The notes beneath the pieces were generated by a model that was not told the origin of the DNA, searched no databases, and was given only the letters and a program-made list of their open reading frames with translations. This document shows positions 1 through 12,240 of a stretch of 64,000 bases of DNA, piece after piece. The translations under genes were made by a program, and so were the position numbers. Each line of letters opens with the position of its first letter. Within the stretch, counting starts at the first letter, position 1. The DNA is from Antedon mediterranea (lineage: Eukaryota; Echinodermata; Crinoidea; Comatulida; Antedonidae), in NCBI RefSeq assembly GCF_964355755.1, contig NC_092680.1:14485001-14549000 (forward strand), read 5' to 3'.

Positions 1-2125
1 TATACTTTCAATTTCTATGCCAATTATTTTACATGCTACTTTAGTTATTTTACAAATTTGATTGATGTTTTTCGTGGGTGTAATTAAATTTGAATACCAT
101 GCAATACAACAGAACGTCATAACAGATTTGATTATACTTTGGTAAAATAGGAACAGCGTGTCTTGTCCAACATTAAATGTCTTAAGCTTCCTAAGAAAAA
201 GGCGTTGACTAGCTTTAGAATAGACACTGGGTATGCTTGTTCCAACTAAATTGATCGTCTATAGTTACACCCAAGTATCTATTTGTGTTCTGTTGGCTAG
301 ATACGCATTCATTGGTAACAATATTAGTTGTTCTATATCTTTGTTGTTTCTCCTAAAGTCGAAAGTCATTTCTTTAGTTTTCTTAGCATTTATAAAGATG
401 ATTGTCAGAGCACCATTTAATAACATGAGCGACCTCATTTCTGTACGCATTTTCATCATCATTAATTTAAGCCTTTGTAATAAATTACCATTCCTTAACA
501 TATACAGTATCATAGTATCTACATGAACATTCTAGAATAAGAGTAAGTTTAGATTTAAGAAACCATGTATAATTAATACAAGAACAATCAGGAACATTTC
601 AGAATTATACTATTAATAGAAACTGTAATCTAATCCAATAGAATAAGAAGTATAAGAAATGATCTAGAAGGTTTTGAACATATTGTATATAAGGGAAAGT
701 ATGACAATTGTAAGAGGGGAGAAGGATTTTTGATTGAAGCATTTATTTTGAAGAAGGTTGGATATTAGAGGTTGGATATTAGATTGTAAAAGTTATTACA
801 TATTATGAAGCTGTTGTTTAAAGTGCTTACTGGATTGTTGAAAGTTGAAGTTGATTGGAATTAAAGCTTTGTTTTTTAGTTATTTTACAACTTTGTGGAT
901 TTTGTGTGTCACAAGGGAGTTCCTAAATTATTTTCAACCACTCGGAAACATACGTAAAGGGAGTTCGTGACTGCTCTGCATGTTACACACATATATCATC
1001 AGCAAACTTAAATATAATACAGGAACTATCAAAACATCTCAAATTACACATGAAATATTAAAATCTTAACCCTTTGTGTTCGATTACTAATATAATCACT
1101 AATCCATAAAGATATATACAAGGATGTACATTTAGATTCCTAAGCTTAGCTACTAACATATGGTTGAATTGTGTTGAATGCTGAACTAAAGTCTAAAAAT
1201 ATAGTTCTGGCATAGGATTTAGCTTTGTCTAAATGAACCAAAACAGGATGTAAAAAAGAAATCAGAGCGTTGTCAACACCTCCTTTAGCACAGTAGGCAA
1301 ATTGACAAAGATCTGCAAACATCTGTGTCTGCCTAATTAAAATGTTCTATTCTATTATTTTCTCAAAACATTTCATAGTAACTGATGTCAAAGCTTTCGG
1401 TTTAGATGCCTTATTCAGAGGCGAAATATTAGCTGCTTTCCAAAAACTATTTAATGACCATTCAAAAAGATGTCCAAAAACTGGAGCTAATTCATGACAA
1501 AACATTTTCAGAACTTTCACGATATCAAATCTGGTCCGGATGCCTTTTTAGGTTCAATACATTTAAATAGTTGTTCTACTTCTGCTTTAGACACCTCCAA
1601 TTTAACTGTATCCTTATTTATGTCGTTAGTAAGTAACAAATTTATAGCTTCAAATTCATCATTAAAGTCAGTAGTATCAGGTCGATTAAAAAAGTGGTTT
1701 ACAAATGTCAATGGTTCTACATCGTCTGGTATCATGACATCATTTCCAATTACCTTCTTCATCCCATGCGCATTTCGGATTACCACTCTTAAATTTATTT
1801 CTATTTTTTTAAACCAAATTTGCGTTTGTCTCGCTTAACCACTTTATCTATTTTGCGCTAAATCTTCCTCTTCTCATCTCCATTACTCTGCTTAATTGCT
1901 AGTTGTTTGAGTTTCAACAAATACTTGATATCTGTGCTACAGAATCTGGTATATTTTTATTTTCTTTTTCTCAATTGTTGTAGACTCAGAATATATTGTG
2001 ATATAACTGCTAACTACTACGGTGGCTTCTTCTAGTGTTGAGTTCTCAGTGAAGATATCCCAATCTGTCGTTTCCAGACAACATTTACGTCAGACCAAAC
2101 TTTCACTTCTCTAATTACAGGCTTC
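1..2125 (-). mobile_element. Degenerate non-LTR LINE (CR1/L2/Rex1-like), truncated by window edge
   Basis: Read on the minus strand, broken frames give successive pieces of a non-LTR retrotransposon ORF2. About 2110-1950 gives the endonuclease-RT linker (TDWDIFTENSTLEEA). At 1540-1517 the KKASGPD segment precedes the RT core. About 1300-1170 gives the palm motif A region ([12 protein letters not shown]). About 1010-995 gives motif C (FADD). At 490-370 come WCSDNHL and, in another frame, NAKKTKEMTFDFRR, and thumb-like sequence continues to base 1. Stops and frameshifts make it a pseudogene. The spacing between FADD and WCSDNHL is several hundred bases too long, so 540-940 is probably an inserted repeat. 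The clade is inferred from motif wording only. The 3' end lies outside the window. Confidence 0.8.
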
Positions 2126-2136
2126 TTTATGTATTG

Positions 2137-3395
2137 ATTTGCGATGAATGTAGCATTCTAATCTCAAATCTCCCAGCTTAATTTTTTTGGTTTACACATT
2201 TACAAATAGGTAAATTTATGGGCCATTGGGGGATAAACTTAAAACCTTTAGATATAGTATTGCAATAACAATAATGTTAATACGTATTAATAATTTTGGT
2301 CGCCATTTGAATGGCAACTTTACTGTTAGATAATATAAACACATATACAAATAAACTTTATTACTTTGAGTGAGGATACTGTTATAAATATAAACAAATA
2401 ATATACAAATAAATGTTATTACCCACAGTTGCTTCTCAAAGTTTGTATAAGTAATTAAAAAAAATTATAAACGCCGTAGTGATGTATCGTTACATGTACT
2501 TTTTACTATTTCAATCGTCTATGACAGTGACAGTTTGAACAAAGAATTAAATCGCAAATGTTTTACTGTATTTAGTGGTATTATTTATAGGCCTATAAAA
2601 CACGAACAAAATATTTCGTTACTGAGTGGATAAAGAATATATTAAAAAATTGTTCCTCTTTGTACCGTACCCATCCTTTCCCTCATCTCTCAACCCTAAT
2701 GTTACATACAAAACACAAATTGGGTTTGTTTATCAATTAGTCGAATTTACAAAATACTAAAAATGTCAGCCGTAGATAGGCCTAATAAGCTTTCCGCTTG
2801 ATATAGCTTCTGAATATAATTATAGTCCTCTGGGGATATAGCTGGCTAAAGGCGCGGCGCGAAAAGACACGTGTTCATTTAATTTAAATTCAAAGAATTT
2901 CAATACATTATTTTTCCGTGTGTTGGACATACAGTCCTCAGTCCGATCGTGACTTCACTTTGTGTTGATTCGCGTCAAGTCAACCAATCAAAAGACGAGA
3001 ATAAAAAATCGTTCAACCATGAGCCCTCATATAGACTCTCTTTTCCCAGACGTTTTTTGGGTGCAGCAGCTTGGATCTATCAATTAGTCGAGTATACAAA
3101 ATTCCGAAAATGTCAGCCGTAGATAAAAAGCTTTCAGCTTGATATAGCTTCTATTCTGAATAAGTAGTCTTCTGGGAATATATCTGGATCATGGTTGCCT
3201 AAAGCCGGCCGCGGCGCGAAAATGTGGACTCATTTTGTGACAAATTTCTCAGGGTGCTGTGTCTATTCGTTTCTGCGATACGTACATTAATTAAAGTCGC
3301 CAGTTTTGTTACTCTGAAATTACTGTGTATTCGAGAACCATCTGCGAGCGAAGCGAGCGTACCAACCACACACCATCTAGTAAATGCAAATATTG
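2137..3395 (+). repeat. Interspersed repeat family R1, copy 1
   Basis: This stretch is similar over most of its length to 32246-33096. It starts with GATTTGCGATGAATG, runs through GGGGGATAAACTTAAAACC and ends near CGAGAACCATCTG. A diverged inverted copy lies at 6460-6770. Copy 1 carries an internal direct duplication of about 150 bases (2734-2880 and 3080-3230, both with AAAATGTCAGCCGTAGATA) that copy 2 lacks. No coding capacity is seen. It ends about 180 bases upstream of the first exon at 3578. Confidence 0.75.
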
Positions 3396-3577
3396 TGAAC
3401 CTTTGTAAATATGTAATTAAATAAATAATATTATATACTGCCCTCAAACTAAATTAGTACAAGTGAGTTGAAAGGAGCACCATCTCTCGCTCGTCGTTGG
3501 TCAATTTCATTATGCGTATTTTATATTGTGAGAGAATTGCGTCCTCTCGGGTGTTGTCTTTCTACACTAGGAACAGT

Positions 3578-6500
3578 ATGGCGGACGAACAGATTATTAC
3601 CGAAAAGGCACATTTAGCCGAGCAGCCTATAGTAGAAGTTATTACCGATAAGGTGGAATCTGTACCGAATTCAATAGGCTTAGTAGAAGTGAGTTATGAT
3701 ATTATACACGACAATACACGACATGGAACACGATAAAATAAAAAAAAATTAAAATGGTTAGCTTTCACACAGGAGACCCCTCTGCTGTGACTGTGTGGTG
3801 GTTTGGCTAGAGGGCCAGGCCTCTAGCTAGCTAGGCTACTAGTACTAGGTAGGCCTGAGGCTAGTAGGTGTGGACCAAGCTAGGCTAGGCTAAGAGGCCT
3901 AAGGCCTAGCCTATGGACTGGAACATCCTCTCAGTCTCACCTGTATCCCAATGTCTCTTAGATTAGGCCCCTAGGTTACTTTAGTAATTGATTAGCCGGT
4001 TTGTTTACATACAGTGGTAGTGTGGTAGCAAGGAAGCCGCTCACTCCGGCCGCCGTATCAGTTTAGCGCGATGTTATGCACTCCGGCCGCTATTTAATTC
4101 GACTTCCTGTGCAAAGGGGCCGTTTTAGTATGGAGCGCCCATATCTACGTTTTCTATACTGTTCAGTGTTATAACAAATTCTTGGTGACCAAAAGAATTA
4201 AAAGAAAAAAGAATTTAAATGGAACTAGCCTAGCCTAGTTGAATATTTATTAGCAACAATTTTACTTTTTTCATTAACATTCAAAAAAGTTGGAACTGCT
4301 TTTTCTTTCAAACTTAACTTAACTTTTTCCTTTCAAATAATCAAACACACGTCTAATTAATGCTTGAATAACAATATTTAATTTCTTTCTATGTACATTT
4401 TATAGCTTTACATTAACATTAAAAATTAGTTAAAAACCTTATTTTTATCTTGCCAGTACCCATACTTACTAATTATAGTTAATAACAATATGTAAAATAT
4501 TAATAAATTTATTTCAAATAATCAAATATCCGTCTAATTAATGTTTATTTTGATTCTCTACAAAAAACGTGTCTCGGTTGTATGTACTGTAAAAGACTCA
4601 TTGGGCGCTCCATAGCTGTGGCCGGAATGAATCGCGGCCGGATTGAAGCGCGGCCGGATTTAAGCGCGACCGGAGTGATCTGTATTCGGTAGCAATATGT
4701 TTTTGACAGTGGGACATCCTCTCATCTGTATGCAAATGATTGTTACTTAATTGTGGTGTAATAGTAGGTGAGAACAATAACATGTTTGACAGGAGACAAA
4801 TGTAATTTAAGTAAGATGTAAGATTTAATGTAAGACTTTGTTGACAAAAGCAAAAGTCGTATGAACGGCTTATGAGTGGAGTTTTCCGTTAATATAGAGG
4901 TTCCCGTTTCTAAACACTGGTCGTTTCCCTTCTCCGTATGCTTTTGCCATTATTTCTCTGAGATTACGTTTCTTTTTAAGGTCAGTTTTTGGTAAGTCCT
5001 CTAGTACGAAGATCCCCTATTTTTCAACACATGACCTGTTTTGGCTTGCATCAGTACTTGGTAGCGCTGCGGTCGAAACAGAAATTTAGCGATAATATGT
5101 CTAGGTGTTCCGGTCGGTGAAGTACGGGGTTTGTCTGTACGGTGGGCATTTTTTACTGTAATGTTCGGTAGTTTTAGATCGTTCTTTATAATTTCATTGA
5201 TTTTCTCAATTGGAATTTCATCTGTATTTTCTTTAGTTCCACCGAATCTCAAATTAAAACTTCTAGAGTATCTCTCAAGTTTGAGGATTTGATTTTGAAG
5301 TAATGTGACGTTGTTCCGGTCGGCGTCCATTGATGTCTTAACCGCTTCAATGTCCGTACAAAATGATACAATTTTCTTTTCTATCTCTACGATTGAATCA
5401 CTAGTAAATGCGATCGATTTTTCTAGTTACGTTTGTTTATGTTCGATCTTGTCAATTCGACTTCCCATTTTGCCTCTGCAATGGGATTGGTAGCTATTTC
5501 ATTACTTATTTCAACATTTCTGTTATGCCTAAAGACATTTTATATTTATTTATGGATAGGTGAACATTTTACAGTCTACAGAATTATATATTATGTAAAA
5601 TGTTCGGGTAGCTTCCATGCATGCGGCTTTTGGCCTTAATGGAAGTCTCCCTGGTCCTTTTGTATATTTTTTGCTTTGTATTTTTTTCCTTTATGGATCA
5701 AATAAACTGATTTGTGACTTGTGTGACTTAAGACACTTAATTTTTAACCCTGACTGAAGAGACAAGTTGTCAGAGGCTTTGATTCAGTACTGTATCTCAA
5801 GTAGTAGACAAATTGATCTATTGCGTACTTCAACCGACAACTTCAGCAGAACCCAATATTTTTGTAGGTACAGTACTCTGTTACTAGGCTACAGCAATAT
5901 TAATTTCTTGGTTTCTCTTCCAGATTGATCCTCATACAGCTGTAGTGGTCGCTGATCCAGCAAGCCTGAACAATGTTGCAAGTCAGGTATGACTTTACTT
6001 CAGTTGTAAAATGATATTAAAGTTCCTCCTCCATCCTGGAGTCAGATATCATCATTTGTTGTGAGGCTCAAGTTTTTTTCTTGACCCAACAAGTTGCATG
6101 CTTGCTTTTTCACCAATCCTTATTATCAAACAAAAATTTGTTTAAAGCTTAAAAATTCTGGAAATTAGCATTAACTAAAATTAGTCTTAACCACCAAAGC
6201 TACAATTAAACCATGCAACTGATGAATGATTATGATGATGTAATTTCAATCATGCATAGAGTAGAATGCCTGGCCAAACACTTTCATGTATAATGGTAGC
6301 AAGTTCAAAATACATTATGTCATTTCAATTTTTCGACAAACCAGAACTACATTACTTACTCGCCTAAAGAGCTCATTACTGCAAATTGTATTTTACTAGA
6401 TGGTTCTTGAATACACTAGTAATTTCAGTGTTAAAAAACTGACGAGTAAATTAGCACCCCGAGAATTACTTCCGAAAGAGAAACTTGTCACAAAATAAGT

Positions 6501-9500
6501 TCAAATTTTTGAGTAAAATTTAAACAAACATTAGGGATAAGGAAGAGGATGTTTGCAAAATAAATATATTCTTTTATCCACACAATATACATATAAAAAT
6601 AAACACAGTAAACATTTGTGATTTAATAATAATCTGTCATAGTCGATAGTAAAGTACAACGATACACCTCTACAATGTTTATATTTTTTGTAATTATTAA
6701 TTAATACAAATGTTGAGAAGTTGAGTCAGTCAAAGTTTATTTGTATACCCACACTCACAGTAAGAAATTTGCGCTTCAAATTGTATTTACAGTCAAAATT
6801 TGTTATACACTACTTATACAGTAGAACCTATGTTTTACGTACCCTGATTTTGCATTCCCTGGATTTTACGTATGCTTAAAATGACAGATGACGTCATCAT
6901 TTTCTTACATTGAGGGCGCAATTTAACAACAACAAAGCACAAAGGCATGGCTGTGAGTAAGGAACTCTGCTGTGTGAGACAGCTACACGCATGCATTCCC
7001 CTTACAGCAGCGACTGTTTTTATTGATATAAAATACAAGAACATTGATATTTTAATTTACACTTTATTTAAAAATTGCACAGCCTGTATATACTGTAGTT
7101 AGTTGCCTAGATTAGTCTAGGCAAGGCCTAGCTAGTAACCACCTGGATGCTGTACAGCCTTTTTAGCTACGATCTACGTATTTGGGGGTCAATTTAAAGT
7201 CAATTTTTACATACGCCTGGTAAAGGAATACATGACATGATGGTAACGGAATTACGCGTCTGATTATTGATTCGAATAGAACATCAAATAATAATTTTAA
7301 TATTATGTTTTTTAGTGTTCTCATGGAACTTTAACAATGATTGATGCCCATTTAAATTAAACCAGATTTTATAAAATCATCACATGAATTGGTTGAATCT
7401 ACCTACTATAATAATAAAAAAAAATGCGCCTATCTGTGGTTTACAGAGCTTAGTCAATATATGTATGATCTGTCCACTGTATTATTTAAGTCATTTACAC
7501 TATAAACAAAATGTTCCAAATTTAAACATTTTAACAAATTGAATTGTGAAGTTTAATTTTCATTGTCATATTCAAGAGCCTAGCCAAAATTTCTCTAATA
7601 TTATCACTATTAAACTTTAACTGGCTTTTGTATACACTGTACAGTACTACAGCCATCATCAAACTACCGTGATCATTATTAAATATAAGTTTATTCACTA
7701 CTGATTCAGATAGATCCTTAAAGTGGTGCCCGTAAAGGGAATGAATTTTAATGATTTTAGCATAGATTGGAAATATAGTATCTACCATATACTGTACTGT
7801 GACTCTATACTAATTAAAATTACTATAGATTTGTTTTGGAATTGGATTCATTATTTATTAATTAATTGTTGATTAACTTCATTTAGAAACCATTTATACA
7901 GTACTAAAACATATGTATATAATAATTAAGGTTTATTACTTTATACATAACCCAATGTAATTCTGTTACCATGTAATAATACCATTAATTTATACCAAAA
8001 TTTAATTATGTTACCCAGACTTTCTAAAAAGTTGTTGACTATTTTTTAGGGAAATCTTGAAAACATTTTTTTTAGATATTGTCCTCCAAAATTGGTCTTT
8101 TTGTGCTCGTTTTTTCCAAAAAGGTCCTGTCTTTTATTATGATTCGTAACTTTTGAACTTTTGCATTGCATAGAATGTATGTATTTTAGTAAGATTATTT
8201 ATATTGACAGTCGGTATTTCTGAAATACAACATAAAATATTGTTAAAAAATGTTTCAACAAGATCTTTCCAGACATATAATTTTTATTCACATGGGTACT
8301 GTACATAAGAAATAATATATTTTTAACTTTAAACTTTTTCAAATTTCATGATTCGTACCTTTTATTTTTGTTCTGTACCATCTAGTCTATATATAAATTT
8401 ATGTAAGGACAAAATTCGTGGAATACTGGTATTAGTGACCATTCTATCATCATTCGTCATCGTAGCCCTGTTACCTGCTAAAACTGCAACATGTACTGTA
8501 TGCCCATAAAGCTAAATTGTGCAAAAAAACTGTCTACTAAGATGAAGGCAAAGCAAATGAAGCCGAAGATGCTAAATTTGAACTAGATTTAATGGCTAAA
8601 TTGTAAAATTGATAACAAGGAAGTCACTATAGATGGTTATAATATATGAATGTAGATTAGATAGATCAAACTGTAGATCAGATGTTGGTGTTTTATTTTA
8701 TATTAAATCGGGAATCGTATTTAAAGAATTAAGTACCTTAATAAAGAGAAGATGATGTTGAAGCACTCTAGATAAATTAACCCACTCCAGTAAACCTATG
8801 CTTCTTGATACGATATACAGACCACCAAGTACCACATCTGAATATTTATGTAAATTAGGTACCATGTTTCAAAATTGTACTATGCTTTAGGAATCTATGA
8901 GCACTTACTGTAGATAAGGCAAAGATCGTTGTTTATTGACAGTTCAGCTTTCAATACTATTCCACCAAGTGTACTACTGTATTGAGGAAGCTGATAAACA
9001 ATGAATGTAAATCCTTATTTTATTTTCAAAACACACTTTATGAACAATTTAAGACCAATTTTAAGTGTGTAGGACATAAAGGTCAGAGCTCAATATTTAG
9101 AAAAATGACCTTTCCTGCCATTTTTTGACAACATTTTTATTAGAGAAAATAGAAATATATGTTGTATACAATTTAAGACCAAATAGAAGCCTCTACAGTT
9201 GTCATGTATAATATAATCAAGTCTTCTTTAGTCTGTATACATCTATGACCTACGCTGCTCTCTTACAAATTCCTAAAAATACAAAAATCGCAGATTACTC
9301 ATTCTTGTGATTTAAACTGTATTCTTTGATTTCAGTTTTCCAACAGACAGTGCAGTCTATTAATTTAAAGACAGTTTACCTATGTTTTTTACATCTAATT
9401 TAAGGGCACAAACTAGTATATTTTATGCAAAAATAAATAATATATTGACCAACTGTTACGATAATTTTTTCCATCTCGAGTGGTTACAAATATGTGAAAA

Positions 9501-11449
9501 AAAAAGATTCTAATAATTTAAAAGAGAAAATTCAACTCGAGCTACATAGGTAGTGTATTGTTTTTCTCTTGTTATCATAATTAACCTTAGAACATACATT
9601 TAAGGCAAGGAATGACCTGGTTTAATGTTATACTGTATATGCATTATTTTTACAAAATGTCCACAATTTCAGGTAAATATTTGACTGAATGAATTTGTGC
9701 CATGCTGGATAATGGTTTTCTTATGATACAATGTACAGTATGCAGTTGCCTACATTACCACTTCATTTCTAAAATCAAAACTACTCAGCTTGACACAATA
9801 CATACATGTTCAGACTGTGCTTTGTACATTAAAAAAAAGAAGAGTTTTTCACCATATTCAAAATGTACCTACCGCCACATTTTAATTTAGGCACTGGGTT
9901 TAAATCCTATTGATATAGTATACAAATAATGTTTATGAGTGTAATGGTACAAATAATGGCACGAGGTGAATGATGAAAGGTTATATTTCAACTCGGCTCA
10001 TCGCCTCGTTGAAATATAACCTTTCATCATTCACCTCGTGCCATTATTTGTACCATTACACGAATACAAAACTTTCATTATTTGTTTTATATAACATCTA
10101 AATAAATTCTAGTTATTTGAATCAAATAAAAGGTAGCCCTAGCCAAAGTTTACTACATTTCATTCACACACATTGATTAAAAACAGTAACATTTCGTTTT
10201 AAATAATTTTATATTAAATGTTATATTTATATGGATTTTGTAAACACACCTACTTTTGTGTTAATTATGTCAACAAACGACCAAACAATCCTAGGCCTAG
10301 CAAGGCTAAAACGCCTAGGCTAGGCCTAGCCTAATACTAGCATGGCCTAGGCTAGACCTAGTAGCCTAGTACTAGCTTGGCTGAAAGGCAAAACTTCGAC
10401 AGACAATTGGAACTTATCTAAGCTAATTATGGTTTTTCCAACAATTCCACGTCCTGTAGGGATGTCCCCATTAATTAATCAAAATCCTAAAAACGATCTA
10501 AAGCTAATTTAAATGCCTTTTTGAATGAAATTAGTACATAATGTCCAAATCGTACACAAATATCTGCTGCTGTTGCATATCTCGCGGTGGTGTTTACAAA
10601 TGAAACTCAGACCAGACGACAGGTGGCGCTGTTGTATTTCACAGTACATAGTCATATCATAGGATAATTTTTGTACTAGATTTTTTTTCATCCGCGAGAC
10701 GTTTTTTTTTTCGTACACAAAAATGTTTCAAAAAGTACTATTTAACGATCGTTGAATAGTGCGTACTATTGCACGCCATGTGACCTACATTCGTCCAATC
10801 AAATGACAGGAATTTATTTAGGTGTTATATAATATAATCTTTTGTGAAGTGATAGTACCATCTTTTTAATTAGGAAGCTGGTCTCAAACAAAATGAGATA
10901 ATTATCATTTTTTGAGGAATATTGTATTTTCGGGATTACAGTTTGTTTATTTGTTGTTTTAATTATTTATGTTGATAGGGAAATTCTGTTGTTCAGTCGC
11001 CAAAGCCACGAGAATTTCATTCACTATCGTTCAAGATGAAGGTGATCGAGAAAGCCAAACAAGTTGGTAACTGTGCAGCGGGAAGAGAATTTAAAGTTCC
11101 GGAGTCGTCCATACGTAAATGGCGGAAACGACATTCCCTTGCAGGTGCCATATCCACCTTGACTACTCCTGGGTCGACACGATACGCCATGCGGCATCCA
11201 GACATCGAAGATGACTTGGTGACTTGGATACGCAATCTAGATGCCCAAGGCATTTCGGTAAAGTATTCCGATATTCGGGATAAAGCTATGGAATTTGCTC
11301 GAGAACGAAACATCCCGGAGCACATGTTCAAAGCACGCTCATCGTGGGTACAGCGATTTCTTCAACGCCATAACCTAAGTACTGCAAGACAAATTGCTCG
11401 TAGACAAAAACGTGAAACTGAGCAGCAATTATTTCAAAATGCAGAAGAA
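3578..11449 (+). CDS. Pogo/CENP-B-type HTH protein, three exons; possible 5' part of a PTPS fusion
   Basis: Exons are 3578-3688, 5924-5986 and 10979-11449. All junctions are phase 0 with GT-AG borders (donors GTGAGT, GTATGA, GTAAGC), giving 215 residues. Exons 1 and 2 encode an acidic, Val/Ile-rich leader starting MADEQ. An in-frame ATG at 3497 is less likely as the start. Exon 3 holds a psq/Brinker-like helix-turn-helix (about residues 76-112: FKMKVIEKAKQVGN, then SSIRKWRKR) and a CENP-B/Tc5-type HTH (about 130-195: DDLVTWIRNLDAQG, then SSWVQRFLQRHNLS). In pogo/Tigger transposases these two domains bind the transposon ends and are followed by a DDE nuclease. No DDE sequence follows here, so this looks like a domesticated DNA-binding module. 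Reading past the exon 3 donor adds VSN and a stop at 11459. The exon may therefore end a 218-residue protein, or splice in frame to 12223. Confidence 0.65.
4041..4678. mobile_element. TIR/MITE-like element in intron 1
   Basis: The ends are inverted copies of TCACTCCGGYCGC (4041 and 4678). Inside them is a second inverted pair, TGGAGCGCCCA (4131) against TGGGCGCTCCA (about 4602). The arms are GC-rich with repeated GCGGCCGG blocks, and the core is AT-rich. The core carries a near-duplicate segment (AATAATCAAA...CGTCTAATTAATG at about 4336 and 4515). It is non-coding. No target duplication was resolved. Confidence 0.55.
4850..5490 (-). mobile_element. L1/Tx1-type LINE ORF1 fragment (RNA-binding domain)
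   Basis: On the minus strand, 5330-5001 reads MDADRNNVTLLQNQILKLE, then YSRSFNLRFGG, then LKLPNITVKNAHRTDKP and HIIAKFLFRPQRYQVLMQAK. This order of coiled-coil end, RRM-like core and C-terminal domain is that of L1/Tx1 ORF1 proteins. After one frameshift the match continues as FVLEDLPKTDLKKKRNLREIM and GEGKRPVFRNGNLYING to about 4860. It is an inactive fragment within intron 1 of the HTH gene. Confidence 0.75.
6460..6770 (-). repeat. Repeat family R1, inverted diverged copy
   Basis: The reverse complement resembles the 3' half of R1 as seen at 32550-32930. Shared blocks correspond to GTGACAAGTTTC, GTGGATAAAGAATATATT, the segment around CCTCTTCC and ACTATGACAG. It lies in the intron between exons 2 and 3 of the HTH gene. 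Confidence 0.55.
7000..9930. other. AT-rich intronic stretch without a recognised gene
   Basis: This is most of the intron between 5987 and 10978. Open frames are short and resemble no family. At 8255-8350 there is a segment similar to 59320-59430 (AAGATCTTTCCAGRCATATAATT, then TATTTTTAACTT), which is part of the TIR transposon described at 57888-59651. Nothing else is supported. Confidence 0.5.
9939..10061. repeat. Near-perfect 123-base palindrome (hairpin MITE-like)
   Basis: Arms of about 54 bases are separated by a loop of about 15 bases (around TCGGCTCATCGCCTC). The left arm begins GTGTAATGGTACAAATAATG and the right arm ends with its reverse complement. Weaker inverted similarity continues outward (ACAAATAATG at 9921 against CATTATTTGT at 10076). 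It sits in the long intron before the HTH exon. Confidence 0.85.
10277..10385. repeat. AGGCCTAG low-complexity tract
   Basis: This is a dense run of CTAGGCCTAG-type words. The same composition recurs at 3815-3950, 7105-7130, 16010-16080, 39890-39910, 40290-40320 and 50450-50575. No function can be read from it. Confidence 0.6.
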
Positions 11450-11543
11450 GTAAGCAATTAATATGATAGCAATAATAATAAGATAATTTGAAATTAAAAT
11501 TATTTGTAATTTACACGTTGTCCATTTTATTATGTTAGACTGA

Positions 11544-11585
11544 CCATGGAGCTATAAAATTAGCTCTAATTTCATAGCTCCATGG
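11544..11585. repeat. Short hairpin in the HTH-PTPS intergenic or intronic gap
   Basis: CCATGGAGCTATAAAATTA pairs with the segment ending TAGCTCCATGG, with one mismatch and a 4-base loop. It lies about 95 bases after exon 3. Confidence 0.7.
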
Positions 11586-11639
11586 ACTGACATGCTCCTA
11601 GTACTGGTTGCTGGAACAAGTCTTCTCGGATAAGCAATA

Positions 11640-11792
11640 TAATCCGTAGGACACAGTTCATCATTTGAAATGAGTAGGAGGTTATCCCGGTGAACTAGTT
11701 CACAAAATAGCCCCTGTAAAAGGGGGATAATACCACCTATCTGATAAGACAGTGATTCATTTACTATTGGTAATCCTTTGTTACATGTGCCA
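11640..11792 (+). repeat. Interspersed repeat family R3, copy 1
   Basis: Similar in reverse complement to 30588-30735. Shared words include GGTTCACAAAATAG (with AGTTCACAAAATAG here), GACAGTGATT and TTTACTATTGGTAAT. Confidence 0.65.
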
Positions 11793-12222
11793 AAGACATA
11801 AAATAAAAATACATAATAAATTTAAATACATATAAAATTTGATTTGAGTGAGATATTAATGATTTGGACTTGTTACCTTCTGTTATAAAGGTGAGCATTT
11901 TTAAACCAAACCATACATTCTATAATTGGCTAACATTTTACAGTAAATTTGTTTTATTCCATCAATTGTTTAAAAATGACCTTGTATTGTTATTTTTTAT
12001 CACTTTGCTTTATAGTTTTATTTTGTGGATGGTGTAATAACATTAAATTTGATGATTTCATTTTTTGGAAATATGATGGTACCCGTACCCACTTGTTAAT
12101 ATTGAGTGCATAGAGAATTACAATAAGATAGGCCACACATAGACAAGCTGACAGGATCTTGGTTTATACGTTGTTAATCTTGTGTTTTGACACTTGTTTG
12201 CTATTCTTCTTCTTCTTTTTAG

Positions 12223-12240
12223 ATTGTATTATCAGCAGCA
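12223..12240 (+). other. In-frame exon sequence upstream of the PTPS start codon
   Basis: After a pyrimidine-rich acceptor ending TTTTTAG, six codons (IVLSAA) precede the PTPS Met in the same frame. They would join phase 0 to the donor at 11450. This is the only direct sequence hint that the HTH exon and PTPS could be one protein. Confidence 0.6.
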
